A DNA stretch of 64,000 nucleotides from Neoaquamicrobium sediminum (lineage in GTDB: Bacteria > Pseudomonadota > Alphaproteobacteria > Rhizobiales > Rhizobiaceae), in NCBI RefSeq assembly GCF_013240295.1, contig NZ_JABETK010000001.1, positions 2,262,501 to 2,326,500 on the forward strand. The letters run 5' to 3'. Under the pieces are notes generated by a model. The model was not told the DNA's origin. It did not search any database and saw only the letters and a list, made by a program, of their open reading frames with translations. The translations under genes were made by a program, and so were the position numbers. Positions 44,163 through 53,369 of the stretch are shown here, in pieces (positions within the stretch are counted from its first letter, which is position 1; each line of letters opens with the position of its first letter).

Positions 44163-44549
44163 ATGGCTTACACAATCAATCGCATGATCCCGGACACCGG
44201 TATCGACGATGTCGACGCCCGCACGCGCAAGGCGCTGGCGGACCATGGCTTCGGTGTCCTGACCGAGATCGACGTCAAGGCGACGATGAAGAACAAGCTC
44301 GATGCCGAGATGCCCGCCTATCGCATCCTCGGCGCCTGCAATCCGAAGATGGCGCATCAGGCCATCGGGATCGAGCCGCGTGTGGGCGCGATGCTGCCCT
44401 GCAACGTGATCTTGCGCGAAGTCGAGGGCGGCGTGGAGGTCAGCGCCATCGACCCGGTGGCATCGATGCAGGCGATCGACAACGCCGAACTGACGGCGGT
44501 CGCCGGTGAGGTGCGCGACCTTCTGGCGAAGGCCGTCGCGGCCGTCTGA
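44163..44549 (+). CDS. DUF302-family protein
   Basis: This 128-aa product (ADHGFGVLTEIDVKATMKNK; YRILGACNPKMAHQAIGIEP; LPCNVILREVEGGVEVSAID) is a standard single DUF302 domain, often found with heavy-metal resistance genes. The Cys residues at ACNPKM and LPCNV are typical. Role unknown; a soluble dimer that senses or binds metal or redox ligands is possible. It lies 16 bp after the 42-aa gene and one base before the next start, so it is co-transcribed. Confidence 0.88.
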   Translation: MAYTINRMIPDTGIDDVDARTRKALADHGFGVLTEIDVKATMKNKLDAEMPAYRILGACNPKMAHQAIGIEPRVGAMLPCNVILREVEGGVEVSAIDPVASMQAIDNAELTAVAGEVRDLLAKAVAAV

Positions 44550-44550
44550 G

Positions 44551-45225
44551 ATGGGCCTGCGCGCAATCATTCTCGTGGCGATGGCGATCCTCGGGATCGC
44601 CATGCTCGGTATCTGGCAGTTCGCGCCTGCAGTATTCGCCGATCTGCACAGCCTGATGGACGGCGAGCGCCTGGAGATGCTTGTCGCGCGCGCGGGTCTC
44701 TGGGGGCCGATCCTTGTCGTCGCGCTCATGACCCTGGCGGTCGTCGCCAGCCCAATCCCGAGCGCGCCCATCGCGTTGGCCGCCGGGGCGGCCTACGGGC
44801 ATCTATGGGGGACGGTGCAGGTCGTGATCGGCGCGGAACTCGGTGCGCTGATCGCCTTCGGTCTCGCGCGGGTTCTGGGGCACGACGTCTTGCGGCGCGT
44901 ATTCGGTGATCGTGTCGATGCCGGCCTGCTCGGATCGCAGACCGCATTGACCGCGACGGTGTTCGCCAGTCGCCTGATGCCCTTCGTGTCCTTCGACATG
45001 ATCAGCTACGCCGCCGGGCTCAGCCGCCTGCACGCGTGGCGGTTCGCCCTCGCGACACTGGCCGGCATTGTCCCGGCAAGCTTCCTGCTCGCCCATTTCG
45101 GAGGGGAAGCGGTGAGCGGAGACCTCGGCCGGGCGACTTGGGCAGTTCTCGGCCTCGGCCTTGTGACGGGCTTGCCGCTGCTCTGGGTGGCGATGAGGAA
45201 AAGGCCGGAAAAGGAAAATCCATGA
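44551..45225 (+). CDS. TVP38/TMEM64 (VTT, DedA-like) membrane protein
   Basis: This 224-aa product has several hydrophobic helices. SPIPSAPIALAAGAAYGHLW and GAELGALIAFGLARVLGHD (about residues 70-110) and SRLMPFVSFDMISYAAGLSR (about residues 140-160) are the conserved VTT elements. The family moves lipids or small molecules across bacterial membranes. ATG 44551 comes one base after the DUF302 stop, and its stop overlaps the permease start (ATGA). Within a copper operon it may help membrane integrity or export; inferred. Confidence 0.87.
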   Translation: MGLRAIILVAMAILGIAMLGIWQFAPAVFADLHSLMDGERLEMLVARAGLWGPILVVALMTLAVVASPIPSAPIALAAGAAYGHLWGTVQVVIGAELGALIAFGLARVLGHDVLRRVFGDRVDAGLLGSQTALTATVFASRLMPFVSFDMISYAAGLSRLHAWRFALATLAGIVPASFLLAHFGGEAVSGDLGRATWAVLGLGLVTGLPLLWVAMRKRPEKENP

Positions 45226-46532
45226 CGAAAAGCGATTACGAGAGGAACAGCATTACCCTTCCTGGCGCGGTGGCCATGGGAACGGGTGTGATGATCGGCG
45301 CGGGCATCTTCGCCTTGACCGGACAGATCGCCGAACTCGCCGGACCGTTCTTCCCGCTCTCGTTCGTCGTGGGCGCCATCGTGACCGCCTTCAGCGCCTA
45401 TACCTACATCAAGATGTCGAACGCCTATCCCTCTGCCGGCGGCATCGGGATGATCCTGAAGAAGGCCTACGGACCGACGACGGTCGCGGCGGGCGCCGCC
45501 CTACTGATGGCGCTGTCGATGGTCATCAACGAAAGCCTCGTCGCGCGTACCTTCGGCACCTACACGCTGCGGGCGTTCGGCGGCGATCCGGACAGCGTGC
45601 TGGTGCCAATCCTCGGCGTCGGGCTGATCGTCCTCGCCTGGCTCGTGAACGTCTCGGGCAGCCGGTCGGTCGGGCTGTTCTCCATCGTTATGGCTGTTCT
45701 CAAGGTGGGCGGCATCGCGCTGTTCGGGGCGGCCGGTCTGTGGGCCAGCGGCATCTCGTTCGAGGCGTCGGCCGGAGATTCTAGCGCAAGCGGGTTCGTC
45801 GCGTCGCTCGCGCTGTCCATCCTCGCCTTCAAGGGGTTCACGACCATCACCAACAGCGGCGCCGAGGTCACCGATCCGCACCGCAATGTGGGCCGGGCCA
45901 TCGTCCTCGCCATCGCCATCTGCGTCGTCGTCTATCTGCTGGTCGCCTTCGCCGTCGGCTCCAGCCTGCCGCTCGACCGCATCGTGGCGGCGAAGGACTA
46001 TGCGCTGGCTGAAGCGGCCCAGCCCGCCCTCGGGCAGACCGGCTTCTACCTGACGGTGGCGCTGGCGCTGGTGGCCACTGCCTCGGGTCTGATCGCCAGC
46101 GTGTTCGCAGTCTCGCGGATGCTGGCGATGCTGACGGACATGAAGATGATCCCGCACAGCCATTTCGGGATGCCGGGCACTATCAAGGACCACACGCTCG
46201 TCTACACCGTCGTGATCGCGGGCTTCCTGACGGTCTTCTTCGACCTCAGCCGCATCGCCTCGCTCGGGGCCTTCTTCTATCTGGTGATGGACATCATCAT
46301 CCACTTCGGCGTGTTCCGGCATCTGCGCGAGGAAATCGGCGCTCGGGGTTGGGTGTTGCTGACGGCGATCGCCCTCGATGCCGTGGTGCTGTCCGCCTTC
46401 GCCGCGATGAAGTGGCAGTCCGACCCCCTCATCGTCGTCCTTGGCGCGATCGGCATGGCGCTGGTGTTCCTTTTCGTGGGGGTGTTCCTGGCGCACAATC
46501 CGGTCCGGGAAGGCGCTCACGACCATCACTAA
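45222..46532 (+). CDS. APC-superfamily amino acid permease
   Basis: This 436-aa product shows about twelve hydrophobic helices. The first holds GAVAMGTGVMIGAGIFALTG (the APC GxGxIxGAGIF signature, residues 14-33). Later SILAFKGFTTITNSGAEVTD matches the helix 6 region with the conserved Glu. The His-rich tail (EGAHDHH) could bind metal. It imports or exchanges amino acids or related organic cations; the substrate cannot be predicted. It is part of the overlapped run with the VTT gene, an uncommon partner for copper ATPases. Confidence 0.88.
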   Translation: MTKSDYERNSITLPGAVAMGTGVMIGAGIFALTGQIAELAGPFFPLSFVVGAIVTAFSAYTYIKMSNAYPSAGGIGMILKKAYGPTTVAAGAALLMALSMVINESLVARTFGTYTLRAFGGDPDSVLVPILGVGLIVLAWLVNVSGSRSVGLFSIVMAVLKVGGIALFGAAGLWASGISFEASAGDSSASGFVASLALSILAFKGFTTITNSGAEVTDPHRNVGRAIVLAIAICVVVYLLVAFAVGSSLPLDRIVAAKDYALAEAAQPALGQTGFYLTVALALVATASGLIASVFAVSRMLAMLTDMKMIPHSHFGMPGTIKDHTLVYTVVIAGFLTVFFDLSRIASLGAFFYLVMDIIIHFGVFRHLREEIGARGWVLLTAIALDAVVLSAFAAMKWQSDPLIVVLGAIGMALVFLFVGVFLAHNPVREGAHDHH

Positions 46533-46599
46533 AATGGGCTTGAGCTTCCAACCGCCGGAAGCCGCATGCTGAAACGAGATATCGAAAGGTAGGCAGAAC

Positions 46600-48933
46600 A
46601 TGGAGCACGATCATCATTACCCGGCGCCCGACATTCCGGCGGGGATCGAGACGGCAAAGGACCCGGTCTGCGGGATGACGGTCGCAGTCAAGCCCGACGG
46701 GCGTCGCGCGGAGTTCCAAGGCGAGACATTCCATTTCTGCTCGGAGAAATGCCAGACGAAGTTCAAGGCGGATCCGTGGTTCTACGCCTCGGGCCGGGCT
46801 GCCGGACAGAAGAAGGCGGTTCCGGCCAACGTCCAGTACACCTGTCCGATGCATCCCGAGATCGTCCGCGACGCGCCGGGTGCCTGCCCGATCTGCGGCA
46901 TGGCGCTCGAGCCGATGGTACCCTCCGACGAACCCAGCGAGGAACTGACCGACTTCACCCGCCGGATGTGGATCTCGGCGGCGGCAGCAGTACCGCTCAT
47001 CGTTCTGACGATGGGCGAGTTGGTGGCGCTGCCGGTGCGCGACTGGATCGGGCACCAGACAGCGAGCTATCTCGAATTCGTTCTCGCGACGCCGATCATC
47101 CTGTGGGCGGCGCTGCCGTTCTTCCGGCGCGGCTGGGATTCGGTTGTGAACCGCAGCCCCAACATGTGGACGCTGATCAGTCTCGGCGTGGCGGCGGCAT
47201 ATCTCTACTCGATCGTCGCGACCTTCCTGCCGGGCGTGTTTCCGGAACAGTACCGGATGGGCCACGGCGTCGGCACCTACTACGAGGCGGCGGTCGTGAT
47301 CGTGGCCCTGGTTTTCGTGGGCCAGGTGCTCGAACTGCGCGCGCGCGAACGCACCGGAGACGCGATCCGCGCGCTCCTGGATCTGGCGCCCAAGACCGCG
47401 CGGCGCATCCTGCCGGATGGGTCGGAATACGACGCGCCCCTCGAAAACATCATAGAGGGCGACCGGCTCCGGGTGCGTCCCGGCGATGCGGTTCCGGTCG
47501 ATGGAACGGTGATCGAAGGCCGCTCGTCGCTGGATGAAAGCATGCTGACCGGCGAGTCGATGCCGGTCGAAAAAGGTCCGGGCGACACTGTGACCGGGGC
47601 CACGATCAACAAGAACGGCAGTCTCGTGATCGAGGCGGGCAAGGTCGGGTCCGACACGGTGCTCGCACAGATCGTGGCCATGGTGTCGAACGCGCGGCGG
47701 TCGCGCGCGCCGATCCAGGGGCTGGCCGACCGGGTTTCGGCGGTCTTCGTGCCGACCGTGGTGGCCATCGCCATTGTCGCCTTCGTCGTCTGGCTGATCT
47801 TCGGCCCGGAACCCGCGCTGGTCTTCGCCATCGCGTCGGCGGTGTCCGTCTTGATCATCGCCTGTCCCTGCGCGCTTGGGCTGGCGACACCGATCTCGAT
47901 CACCACGGCGGCCGGGCGCGGCGCACAAGCGGGTGTGCTGATCAAGGACGCCGAGGCGCTGGAACGCATGGCGGGGGTCGACACGCTGATCGTGGACAAG
48001 ACCGGCACACTGACCATGGGCAAGCCGAAACTGACGGATACGGTCGCGCTTGGAGATCTGACCGAGACGGATCTGCTGTCGCTGGCCGCAGCTCTGGAGC
48101 GCGGCTCTGAACACCCGCTCGCCGAGGCGATCGTCGAGGGCGCCGAGGCGCAGGGTGCGCCGCGTCAAGAGGCCAAGGACTTCGAAGCAGTCACAGGCAA
48201 GGGCGTGCGCGGAAAGGTCGGCGAACGCGCGGTGACGCTCGGCAATGCCGCGATGATGCAGGAAATGGGTCTTGAAACCGGTGAGGCTGAAGCCAGGGCC
48301 GATACTCTGCGCGCCGAAGGGAAGACGGCCATGTTCATAGCCGTCGATGAGGCGCTTGTCGGAATCGTGGCTGTGGCCGACCCGATCAAGGACTCGACGG
48401 CTCAGGCGATCCGCGAACTGCACGCGCAGGGACTACGGGTGATCATGGCGACGGGCGACAACGAACGTACGGCGCAGGCGGTGGCGGGCAAGCTCGGGAT
48501 AGACGAAGTGCGGGCGGGCATCCTGCCCGAGGCCAAGAAGGACCTGATCGACCGGCTGCGCCGCGACGGCCACAAGATCGCCATGGCGGGCGACGGGGTG
48601 AACGACGCGCCCGCGCTGGCCGCCGCCGATGTCGGCATCGCCATGGGCACCGGGGCCGATGTTGCGATGGAAAGCGCAGGCATCACCCTGCTGGGCGGTG
48701 ACCTGATGGGCATCGTCCGGGCGCGCAAGCTCGCTCGCGCCACCCTGCGCAACATCAAGCAGAACCTCTTCTTCGCCTTCGCTTACAACGCTCTTGGCGT
48801 CCCTATCGCAGCAGGACTGCTCTACCCCGTCACCGGCCTTCTGCTATCGCCGATGATCGCGGCGGCGGCGATGAGCCTGTCCTCCGTCTCGGTGATCACC
48901 AACGCCTTGCGGCTCAGACGGGTCGATCTCTGA
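46600..48933 (+). CDS. copA: Copper-translocating P1B-type ATPase
   Basis: This 777-aa protein contains, in order, a His-rich start and YHS domain (DPVCGMTV ... FHFCSEKC, about residues 22-50), heavy-metal-binding domain [10 protein letters not shown] (about residues 84-93) and the eight-helix pump with CPCALG in the sixth helix (about residue 421). The phosphorylated Asp is in DKTGTLT (about residue 466), with [20 protein letters not shown] (about residues 664-683) after it. It uses ATP to export Cu(I), possibly Ag(I), from the cytoplasm. YHS plus HMBD in place of CxxC MBDs marks the long mobile-element type. It appears complete. Confidence 0.95.
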   Translation: MEHDHHYPAPDIPAGIETAKDPVCGMTVAVKPDGRRAEFQGETFHFCSEKCQTKFKADPWFYASGRAAGQKKAVPANVQYTCPMHPEIVRDAPGACPICGMALEPMVPSDEPSEELTDFTRRMWISAAAAVPLIVLTMGELVALPVRDWIGHQTASYLEFVLATPIILWAALPFFRRGWDSVVNRSPNMWTLISLGVAAAYLYSIVATFLPGVFPEQYRMGHGVGTYYEAAVVIVALVFVGQVLELRARERTGDAIRALLDLAPKTARRILPDGSEYDAPLENIIEGDRLRVRPGDAVPVDGTVIEGRSSLDESMLTGESMPVEKGPGDTVTGATINKNGSLVIEAGKVGSDTVLAQIVAMVSNARRSRAPIQGLADRVSAVFVPTVVAIAIVAFVVWLIFGPEPALVFAIASAVSVLIIACPCALGLATPISITTAAGRGAQAGVLIKDAEALERMAGVDTLIVDKTGTLTMGKPKLTDTVALGDLTETDLLSLAAALERGSEHPLAEAIVEGAEAQGAPRQEAKDFEAVTGKGVRGKVGERAVTLGNAAMMQEMGLETGEAEARADTLRAEGKTAMFIAVDEALVGIVAVADPIKDSTAQAIRELHAQGLRVIMATGDNERTAQAVAGKLGIDEVRAGILPEAKKDLIDRLRRDGHKIAMAGDGVNDAPALAAADVGIAMGTGADVAMESAGITLLGGDLMGIVRARKLARATLRNIKQNLFFAFAYNALGVPIAAGLLYPVTGLLLSPMIAAAAMSLSSVSVITNALRLRRVDL

Positions 48934-48968
48934 CCTGCCAGTACACAACAACCTCGAAAGGAAATCAG

Positions 48969-49448
48969 ATGATCCAAGACCGTTTTTCCCGCCGCACGCT
49001 CCTGATCGGCGGAGCTACACTGCTGGCTGCATCGCCCTTGGGGGCGCTGGCGCAAGACGCCGGACCGGCGATCCATGTGATGAAGGATCCGAATTGCGGC
49101 TGCTGCTCGGCCTGGATCGAGATCCTGGAAAACGACGGTTTCGCGGTCACGACCGAGCAGAGTGCCGGGACCGCGCTCATGCGCTACAAGCTGGACAGTG
49201 GCATCCCGCAGGAGATGGCCTCCTGCCATACTGCGCGGGTCGAGGGCTACATGATCGAGGGTCACGTCCCTGTGGCCGACATTCGCCGCCTGCTGGGCAA
49301 GCGCCCTGACGCAGTGGGCCTCGCGGTGCCCGGCATGCCCTATGGATCGCCCGGCATGGGGCCCGAGAACGAGCGCGAGGCCTACGACGTGTTCCTGATC
49401 CATCGGAATGGCAGCACGGACGTCTTCTCCCACTACGCCGCCGCTTGA
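48969..49448 (+). CDS. DUF411 periplasmic metal-binding protein
   Basis: This 159-aa product has a Tat-like signal (RFSRRTLLIGGATLLAASPL, cleaved near ALA-Q, residue 29). The mature part, VMKDPNCGCCSAWIEILEND, has the CxCC motif, and PQEMASCHTARVEGYMIEGH adds Cys and His. DUF411 proteins bind copper or silver in the periplasm and are commonly encoded with CopA-type exporters. It is the last gene of the copper cargo, 35 bp after copA. Confidence 0.9.
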   Translation: MIQDRFSRRTLLIGGATLLAASPLGALAQDAGPAIHVMKDPNCGCCSAWIEILENDGFAVTTEQSAGTALMRYKLDSGIPQEMASCHTARVEGYMIEGHVPVADIRRLLGKRPDAVGLAVPGMPYGSPGMGPENEREAYDVFLIHRNGSTDVFSHYAAA

Positions 49449-49853
49449 GTCCTGGGTCCGCCGGCTGGCCAGCGAAGGTTGCACAACGGCACAATGTCGT
49501 CGTTGTGCAACGAAGAACGACTGAAAGAGTCAACAATCCTGCGAAGTTGATCGCAACGGACGGATCTCGGGGCGCCGAGGCCACAAGAAGGCGATCACCG
49601 CGTTGGCGCGCAAAATCGCCGTGATCCTCCATCGCATGTGGGTCGACGAAACGGACTTCGACTGGGTTCAATTCAGGTCGAGGCACCTCCCCGCAAGGGG
49701 ACGGGGAACGGCGAGCGCGCATATACGACTTGACCGCCGAGGCCGAGGCCGAGGTGATGTCGCAAGTTAAATTGTCCCGCCGCTTCCGCTGATCCCATCC
49801 TGTGGCGGTCTTGTGCCGACACGAAGAGAAGCTGATCCTCGCGGGTGTGCCGC
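49449..49853. other. Debris region after the copper cargo
   Basis: There is no intact gene in 405 bp. It contains an IS110-type transposase fragment (49576-49683). The rest shows short inverted stretches such as TTGTGCAAC/GTTGCACAA near 49485-49515 and no recognisable coding sequence. Confidence 0.5.
49576..49683 (+). pseudogene. IS110-family transposase C-terminal fragment
   Basis: Translation gives RGHKKAITALARKIAVILHR then MWVDETDFDW, the characteristic C-terminal segment of IS110-type (DEDD) transposases. About 36 codons remain, without start or the upstream catalytic domain. It marks an old insertion at the right edge of the copper cargo. Confidence 0.7.
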
Positions 49854-50072
49854 TCAAACCTTGTCGTCGGGCTCGACCAAATCGACGTGGCTGACGCCGA
49901 GGGCTTGGGCCAGTTCGTATAACGTGATCACAGTCGGATTCCTACGGCCGCGTTCCAGGCTGCTCAGGTACTGCTGGCTGAAACCGGAACGTGCTTCGAC
50001 ATCTTCCTGGGTCAGGCCTTTCTCCCGACGCAGGCGGGCGAAGTTCCGGCCGACCAGTTTGCGCATATCCAT
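49854..50072 (-). CDS. XRE-family helix-turn-helix repressor
   Basis: This 72-aa product is almost entirely a Cro/C1-type HTH: NFARLRREKGLTQEDVEARS then GFSQQYLSSLERGRRNPTVI and TLYELAQALGVSHVDLVEP. The start at 50072 lies 19 bp from a perfect inverted repeat (50091-50127), its probable operator, so it should be autoregulated and may also control divergent genes to the right. Such small repressors often decide between quiet and transferring states of ICEs. Confidence 0.9.
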   Translation of the reverse strand: MDMRKLVGRNFARLRREKGLTQEDVEARSGFSQQYLSSLERGRRNPTVITLYELAQALGVSHVDLVEPDDKV

Positions 50073-50090
50073 GCGCAGGAAGATCGCGAT

Positions 50091-50127
50091 TTACATACTT
50101 TGAGTTTATCAACTATAGTATGTAAAT
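50091..50127. promoter_or_regulatory. Operator candidate: 10-bp perfect inverted repeat
   Basis: TTTACATACT (50091-50100) and AGTATGTAAA (50118-50127) are perfectly complementary, with a 17-bp AT-rich centre. The site is directly upstream of the XRE repressor gene. It also precedes the rightward broken HTH gene, so one dimeric repressor could serve both directions. Confidence 0.65.
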
Positions 50128-50227
50128 GAACCACTGGGGAGTGTGGGAAACCACGCTATCCGGTTGGTCCGAATAGAGAAGTCGTAGTTCTGGCGTGCGT
50201 ATTCGTGACTGTAGGAGGTGATGATGC

Positions 50228-50486
50228 ATGATCACCGCCCGACAGTCGCGGGCCGCGCGCGCTACTGGGTTGGACGCAGGAGACGCTCGCTGACAAGGCC
50301 CGAGTATCGCTGACCGCTCCCAAGCGCCTCGAATCGGAAAACGATCTGAGGGTGTACGAGAGCACGCGTGATCAGGTCCGCCGGGCCCTCGAAGCCAATG
50401 GCGTCGTTCTCCTCAACTCCGCCCGGGGCGAAGGGGTGATGATCGTTCATGCCGCGGCGAAGCAGGATCAGGAAACGACGGCCTGA
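50228..50486 (+). pseudogene. Broken HTH (XRE-like) regulator
   Basis: The frame opens MITARQSRAARA and resumes in another frame as LLGWTQETLADKARVSLTAP, then KRLESENDLRVYESTRDQVR and RALEANGVVLLNSARGEGVM. This is the well-known short XRE-type protein with a C-terminal strand. The break is in the CG-rich 50251-50262 stretch and needs a two-base gain or one-base loss. As written, a stop follows soon after residue 18. GGAGG lies before the start. Confidence 0.7.
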
Positions 50487-50611
50487 AAAGAACCTGCCGA
50501 ATGGTGTGGCGCCTGTCCCTCACAGCGATTTCGCGGTGCCTCTGCACAATCCTGGTGAGTTTGCGTTAACCATAGCCGGTTGCGGCGCCGCGCCGAGACA
50601 CGGGAGTGCAC

Positions 50612-50875
50612 ATGGGCAAAGTCGATTTCCTGGATGAGCCACCGAAGAGTGAGCACGTGACCGACTATGATCGCGACCATGTCGTGACCTACCTGCGATT
50701 GCTCGACGCCGAAGCGGACGCTGCACACTGGCGTGAAGTCGTTCGCGTCGTCTTCGGTCTCGACCCCGACAACCAACCCGAACGCGCTCTGCGAGTTCAC
50801 GAATCCCATCTCGCTCGTGCGCGGTGGATGACGGAGAACGGTTACCGCGACCTCCTGCGGTCTGCCTACCACTAG
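50612..50875 (+). CDS. Small ICE-associated conserved-type protein
   Basis: This 87-aa product begins MGKVDFLDEPPKSEHVTDYD then R-D-HVVTYLRLLDAEADAAHW and ends ARWMTENGYRDLLRSAYH. Proteins of this look recur before DUF6499/DUF2285 regulators on alphaproteobacterial ICEs. Function is unknown. ATG 50612 has GGGAG 5 nt upstream. It is acidic, helical and soluble, and appears complete. Confidence 0.75.
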   Translation: MGKVDFLDEPPKSEHVTDYDRDHVVTYLRLLDAEADAAHWREVVRVVFGLDPDNQPERALRVHESHLARARWMTENGYRDLLRSAYH

Positions 50876-51000
50876 ACGCCCGAGGTGATGCACAGAGCGC
50901 ATCGCCATATGCCGGTTGCCCCGCTATCCAGACGTCAACTTTGCCGCGATCTTCCAAGGGCATGCGGATCCACTGCACAGGCTCGAGGAGGCAAATCGGG

Positions 51001-51754
51001 ATGGTGGCGCAGGACAATTGGCGAGACGCCGAGACATATCGATACCTGAATGACCTGAACTCGGCGGAACTCGCCTGGGAATTCCTCCGGCGCAATTCTG
51101 ACTATCAGCGAGAAGTCGCGGCTTCGGATCCATCGGATGATCATGCCATAGCGGCGCTGAGCGCGCACTGGGGGTTGCGCTTTCCCGATACCTCCGATCC
51201 TGCCCGCCACAAACGCCGACATCTTCTGGAGCCCCGCTGTCGATCCGGCCGCAATCATTCTGACGCCAATAGTCGTTCCAGGCTTGATCACGGCAACGAT
51301 CGCCGTCGATCCGATCAGCGCCAGGTCGGCTGAGGAAGGCCTCTATCTCCGCTTTGTCGTGGCCGGCGAGCGCTTCGCTGCCATTGCGCTCGACGGCAAA
51401 GCACCTCGCGGCCCCGTAGCCGTCCTCACGCCCGTCGATCCGCTTCTGCATGATCGCGTCGATGCGCTGTTCCGCTTCCGGGACGCTCTCGTTCATCATC
51501 GGGCGGCACCTGACGATCGCCTCACCGCCCAGCGCAAGCGCCATCTCATCGAAATGCTCCGGGCGATCGATGGCCGGCGGGCCGGCGCCACATATCAGGA
51601 CATCGCGGAGGCCGTGTTCGCCGCAGAGCGCGACACCGCGATTTCGTGGAAGTCGATGCCGCTGCGCGACGTCGTGATGCGCCGGGTACGCACCGGCTTC
51701 GACCTTGTGGCTGGCGGCTATCGCACACTGCTCCACAAGCACCGAGCCCGATGA
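51001..51754 (+). pseudogene. DUF6499/DUF2285 DNA-binding regulator, frameshifted
   Basis: Part one (WRDAETYRYLNDLNSAELAW then EFLRRNSDYQREV) is a DUF6499 domain. Part two (EGLYLRFVVAGERFAAIALD ... RKRHLIEMLRAIDGRRAGAT ... WKSMPLRDVVMRRVRTGFDL) is a DUF2285 DNA-binding domain. The frames differ by one extra base near the TTTCCC at 51181-51186; removing it gives 250 aa. Such proteins are transcription regulators of ICE transfer genes. Unlike the other breaks in this window, this one is a gain, so true decay is likelier. Confidence 0.75.
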
Positions 51755-51947
51755 CGCCAAAGTCCGGCGTAGCTTCCCGATAGGTCGAGCCTCGCCCCCG
51801 TTCCCTCCGACTTGATGCGACGTTCGAGAGGGTGTGATTCTTTTTCGACATCGTCGCACTCCCTCGCGCCGTTCCTCCTCCGCCACCGTAATCGCCATTC
51901 GCCGCTGAACCGCAGCGGTCACCGACTACACCACGGAGGCCTTGTCC

Positions 51948-52229
51948 ATGCGAACCAATCACGCCGCACTGCCGCCGCGCTTCCTGCGCACCAAGGAAGC
52001 TGCTCAATTTCTCAGCCTCTCCGCCCGCACCCTGGAAAAGCACCGCACCTACGGAACCGGTCCAGCGTACCGAAAACTCGGTGGCCGCGTCGTCTATTCG
52101 GTCGATGACCTCGAAGCCTGGGCGGCGCGCGGCGCCGTGACGTCCACATCGGACCCGCGCGGGCGCGTGCTGCCCGCCAAGCCCCAGACGCTCCCCGACA
52201 GTCCGCAACCCGGCCGCCACGCGCGCTGA
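51948..52229 (+). CDS. AlpA-like/MerR-type helix-turn-helix protein
   Basis: This 93-aa product carries PPRFLRTKEAAQFLSLSART then LEKHRTYGTGPAYRKLGGRV and VYSVDDLEAWAARG, an excisionase-type winged helix. The start ATG 51948 has GGAGG 8 nt upstream; the nearer TTG is too close. It is the usual first gene before repA on these ICEs and may act as excisionase or as regulator of the rep-par operon. Confidence 0.85.
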   Translation: MRTNHAALPPRFLRTKEAAQFLSLSARTLEKHRTYGTGPAYRKLGGRVVYSVDDLEAWAARGAVTSTSDPRGRVLPAKPQTLPDSPQPGRHAR

Positions 52230-52247
52230 GCGCGAGCAGGTTCGTGA

Positions 52248-53209
52248 ATGATGGCGCGACGCCGATCCCTGTCGGAGCGTGGACAGCTCGATCTGTTTCG
52301 GGCGCTTCCAGGCGACTTCGCGCCACGAGACGCGCAGGATCTCATGGCCTATCCCTTCTTCTCTCTGTGCAAGTCCCATCGCATCGCGCCGATCGATTTC
52401 TCCGCCGGCGGCGTCTCGATCCGCGTCGAAGCCGTGCCGGACCACGGCATGGCCACCATCTGGGATGCGGACATCCTCATCTGGGCCGCAAGCCAGATCG
52501 TCGAAGCGCGCGATGGGGTTTCCGAACGTCGCGCCTGATGGCGGCGACGCCCTATGAAATCCTGACCTTCGTCGGCCGCGGCACGTCGATGCGCGACTAC
52601 CAGCGCCTCAAGGCTGCCCTCGACCGTCTCCAGTCCACCACCATTTCTACTTCGATCCGGCAGCCGAGCGAAGGCCGGCGTCACCGGTTCTCCTGGATCA
52701 ACGAATGGCAGGAGCGCACCGACCACCAAGGCCGGCCGGACGGCATCGAACTGATCGTGCCGGACTGGTTCTATCGCGCCGTGCTCGACGACGGGCTCGT
52801 GCTCACCATCGACCGCGCCTATTTCGGCCTGACGGGCGGGCTCGATCGCTGGCTCTATCGCCTGGTGCGCAAGCATGGTGGTCGCCAGCGCCGTGGCTGG
52901 CGCTTCGACTTCCGCCATCTCCACCAGAAATCAGGCAGCCTGTCGCCCTACAAGCGCTTCGCCTTCGAGCTGCGCCATATCATCCGCCGCCAGCCGCTGC
53001 CCGGATACTCGCTCTTTCTCGAAGTCGAGGCGGGTGGTCGCACGCTGCTCGCCTTCGAGCCGACCCCGGCCTGTGGAAAGCCTGTGGACGGCGTCGTGCT
53101 ATCGGGAACCCACACTATCGTGCCATCGGGAACCCGCGGCTCGTGCTATCGGGAACCCGAATGCCGTCCAAAGCGTGGAACAAAAAGACAAATCGCGCCC
53201 GTAACTTAG
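52248..53209 (+). pseudogene. repA: Replication initiator protein A, frameshifted
   Basis: MMARRRSLSERGQLDLFRAL ... DADILIWAASQIVEARDG continues in another frame as FRTSRLMAATPYEILTFVGR ... DWFYRAVLDDGLVLTIDRAY ... KSGSLSPYKRFAFELRHIIR. This is a typical RepA of RepA-ParA-type ICEs. The join needs G5 in place of G4 at 52515-52518 and yields 320 aa. The C-terminal 45 codons run through the iteron cluster, so initiator and origin overlap. RepA would support replication of the excised circle. As written it is truncated after about 96 residues. Confidence 0.87.
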
Positions 53210-53235
53210 AGTCTAACAAAGAATCTAACTCTGTA
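53072..53235. promoter_or_regulatory. oriV: Candidate vegetative origin at the end of repA
   Basis: There are two DnaA-box-like TGTGGA cores (53072-53077, 53083-53088), three 18-bp iterons (53094-53158), then an AT-rich stretch with repeated TCTAAC (53202-53235). Order and spacing resemble an iteron origin: initiator-binding repeats next to a melting region. Confidence 0.55.
53094..53158 (+). repeat. Three 18-bp iterons
   Basis: TCGTGCTATCGGGAACCC occurs at 53094-53111 and 53141-53158, and with one change (C for T at position 7) at 53118-53135. Starts are 24 and 23 bp apart, about two helical turns, so bound initiators would line up on one face. Confidence 0.8.
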
Positions 53236-53369
53236 GAGGGCGCTCGCGATGTGGAAAACATCGCTCAAGTCCCGGCGCCAAGCCCCTCGAAAGCGCGTGA
53301 AGCCAACGCTTCTGCGCCATGCCCAGACACGCCAACCCTGCCTCTCGACGACCGTCTGGGAGGCAAGCG

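Noticed and set aside
53094..53158. CRISPR-like array
   Set aside because: Only three short repeats with 5-6-bp gaps and no cas genes; iterons of the repA origin explain them better.
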